DNA of 5,584 bases from Bacteriovoracaceae bacterium UBA7695 (GTDB lineage Bacteria; Bdellovibrionota; Bacteriovoracia; Bacteriovoracales; Bacteriovoracaceae). Made by a program: the position numbers and the translations under genes. Below the pieces are notes generated by a model. It worked only from the letters and a program-made list of their open reading frames with translations, was not told the origin of the DNA and did no database searches. The DNA lies in NCBI GenBank assembly GCA_002482685.1, contig DLGL01000119.1:37846-43429 (forward strand). Direction: 5' to 3'. Of this stretch, positions 5,571 to 5,584 are shown in pieces; position 1 is the stretch's first letter, and every line of letters starts with the position of its first letter.

Positions 5571-5584
5571 ATGTTTTTGAATCG
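5571..5584 (+). CDS. Start of an unidentified gene, cut by the window edge
   Basis: Only the first codons (M-F-L-N, then a partial codon) are inside the window, so the product cannot be named. The start is supported by a strong Shine-Dalgarno GGAGG at 5562-5566, four bases before the ATG, the same arrangement as at the DUF1579 gene. An in-frame ATG at 5529 (MEETFLIPDESGGPMFLN) is the alternative start; it has no well-placed ribosome binding site, since the nearest GGGG is about 12 bases away. A -10-like TATGAT at 5502-5507 could serve either start, but no -35 partner is visible. The gene is divergent from the alkyltransferase. Confidence 0.5.

Noticed and set aside
5503..5580. 25-codon open frame (begins MISRGNLSKWKRLF) at the right edge
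   Set aside because: No usable ribosome binding site, and it overlaps the better supported start at 5571 in another frame.
1..5584. Mobile element, CRISPR array, prophage or defence island
   Set aside because: No transposase, integrase, direct repeat array, terminal inverted repeats or defence-type domains were found; all identified genes are ordinary chromosomal families.

Overview
The window looks like a chromosomal stretch of a Gram-negative bacterium of moderate GC (roughly mid-40s percent by eye; not computed). The evidence is a lipoprotein-type signal peptide, Sec signal peptides on secreted proteins, a heptose-bisphosphatase-like enzyme of the LPS type, and GGAGG/GGGAG ribosome binding sites. 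The mix of gene families and the style of the coding sequence would fit a Bdellovibrionota member of the Bacteriovorax/Peredibacter type. That placement is an inference from general impression; no marker gene is present to prove it. No mobile element, CRISPR array, rRNA or tRNA was seen.

Layout from left to right. (1) The 3' part of a small exported, C-terminally membrane-anchored protein of the PA2779 family is followed directly by a TTG-started C39-like cysteine peptidase lipoprotein with TPR repeats (PA2778 family). These two form an operon on the plus strand, and the pairing is the known one. (2) Convergent to it on the minus strand is a secreted M28 zinc aminopeptidase with an inserted PA domain. 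(3) Divergent from the peptidase is a multi-pass membrane protein of the CREST/alkaline ceramidase superfamily with its zinc and catalytic motifs intact. (4) Convergent to that is an exported DUF1579 protein. A perfect 8-bp GC-rich inverted repeat between the two is a likely shared terminator. (5) Divergent from DUF1579 is a HAD-IIIA phosphatase of the GmhB type with a recognisable sigma70-like promoter. (6) Convergent to it, with only 4 bases between the stop codons, is an Ogt/MGMT-type O6-alkylguanine-DNA alkyltransferase. (7) The start of a further plus-strand gene lies at the right edge, marked by a strong ribosome binding site.

After the first two genes every gene alternates strand, so the rest are probably single-gene transcription units and not one pathway. 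The only clear functional module is the PA2779/PA2778 pair. No system that is clearly new can be claimed. The best candidates for a second look are that uncharacterised peptidase/partner pair, whose small partner carries Gly-Gly sites next to its membrane helix, and the ceramidase-like gene, which raises the question of sphingolipid metabolism.
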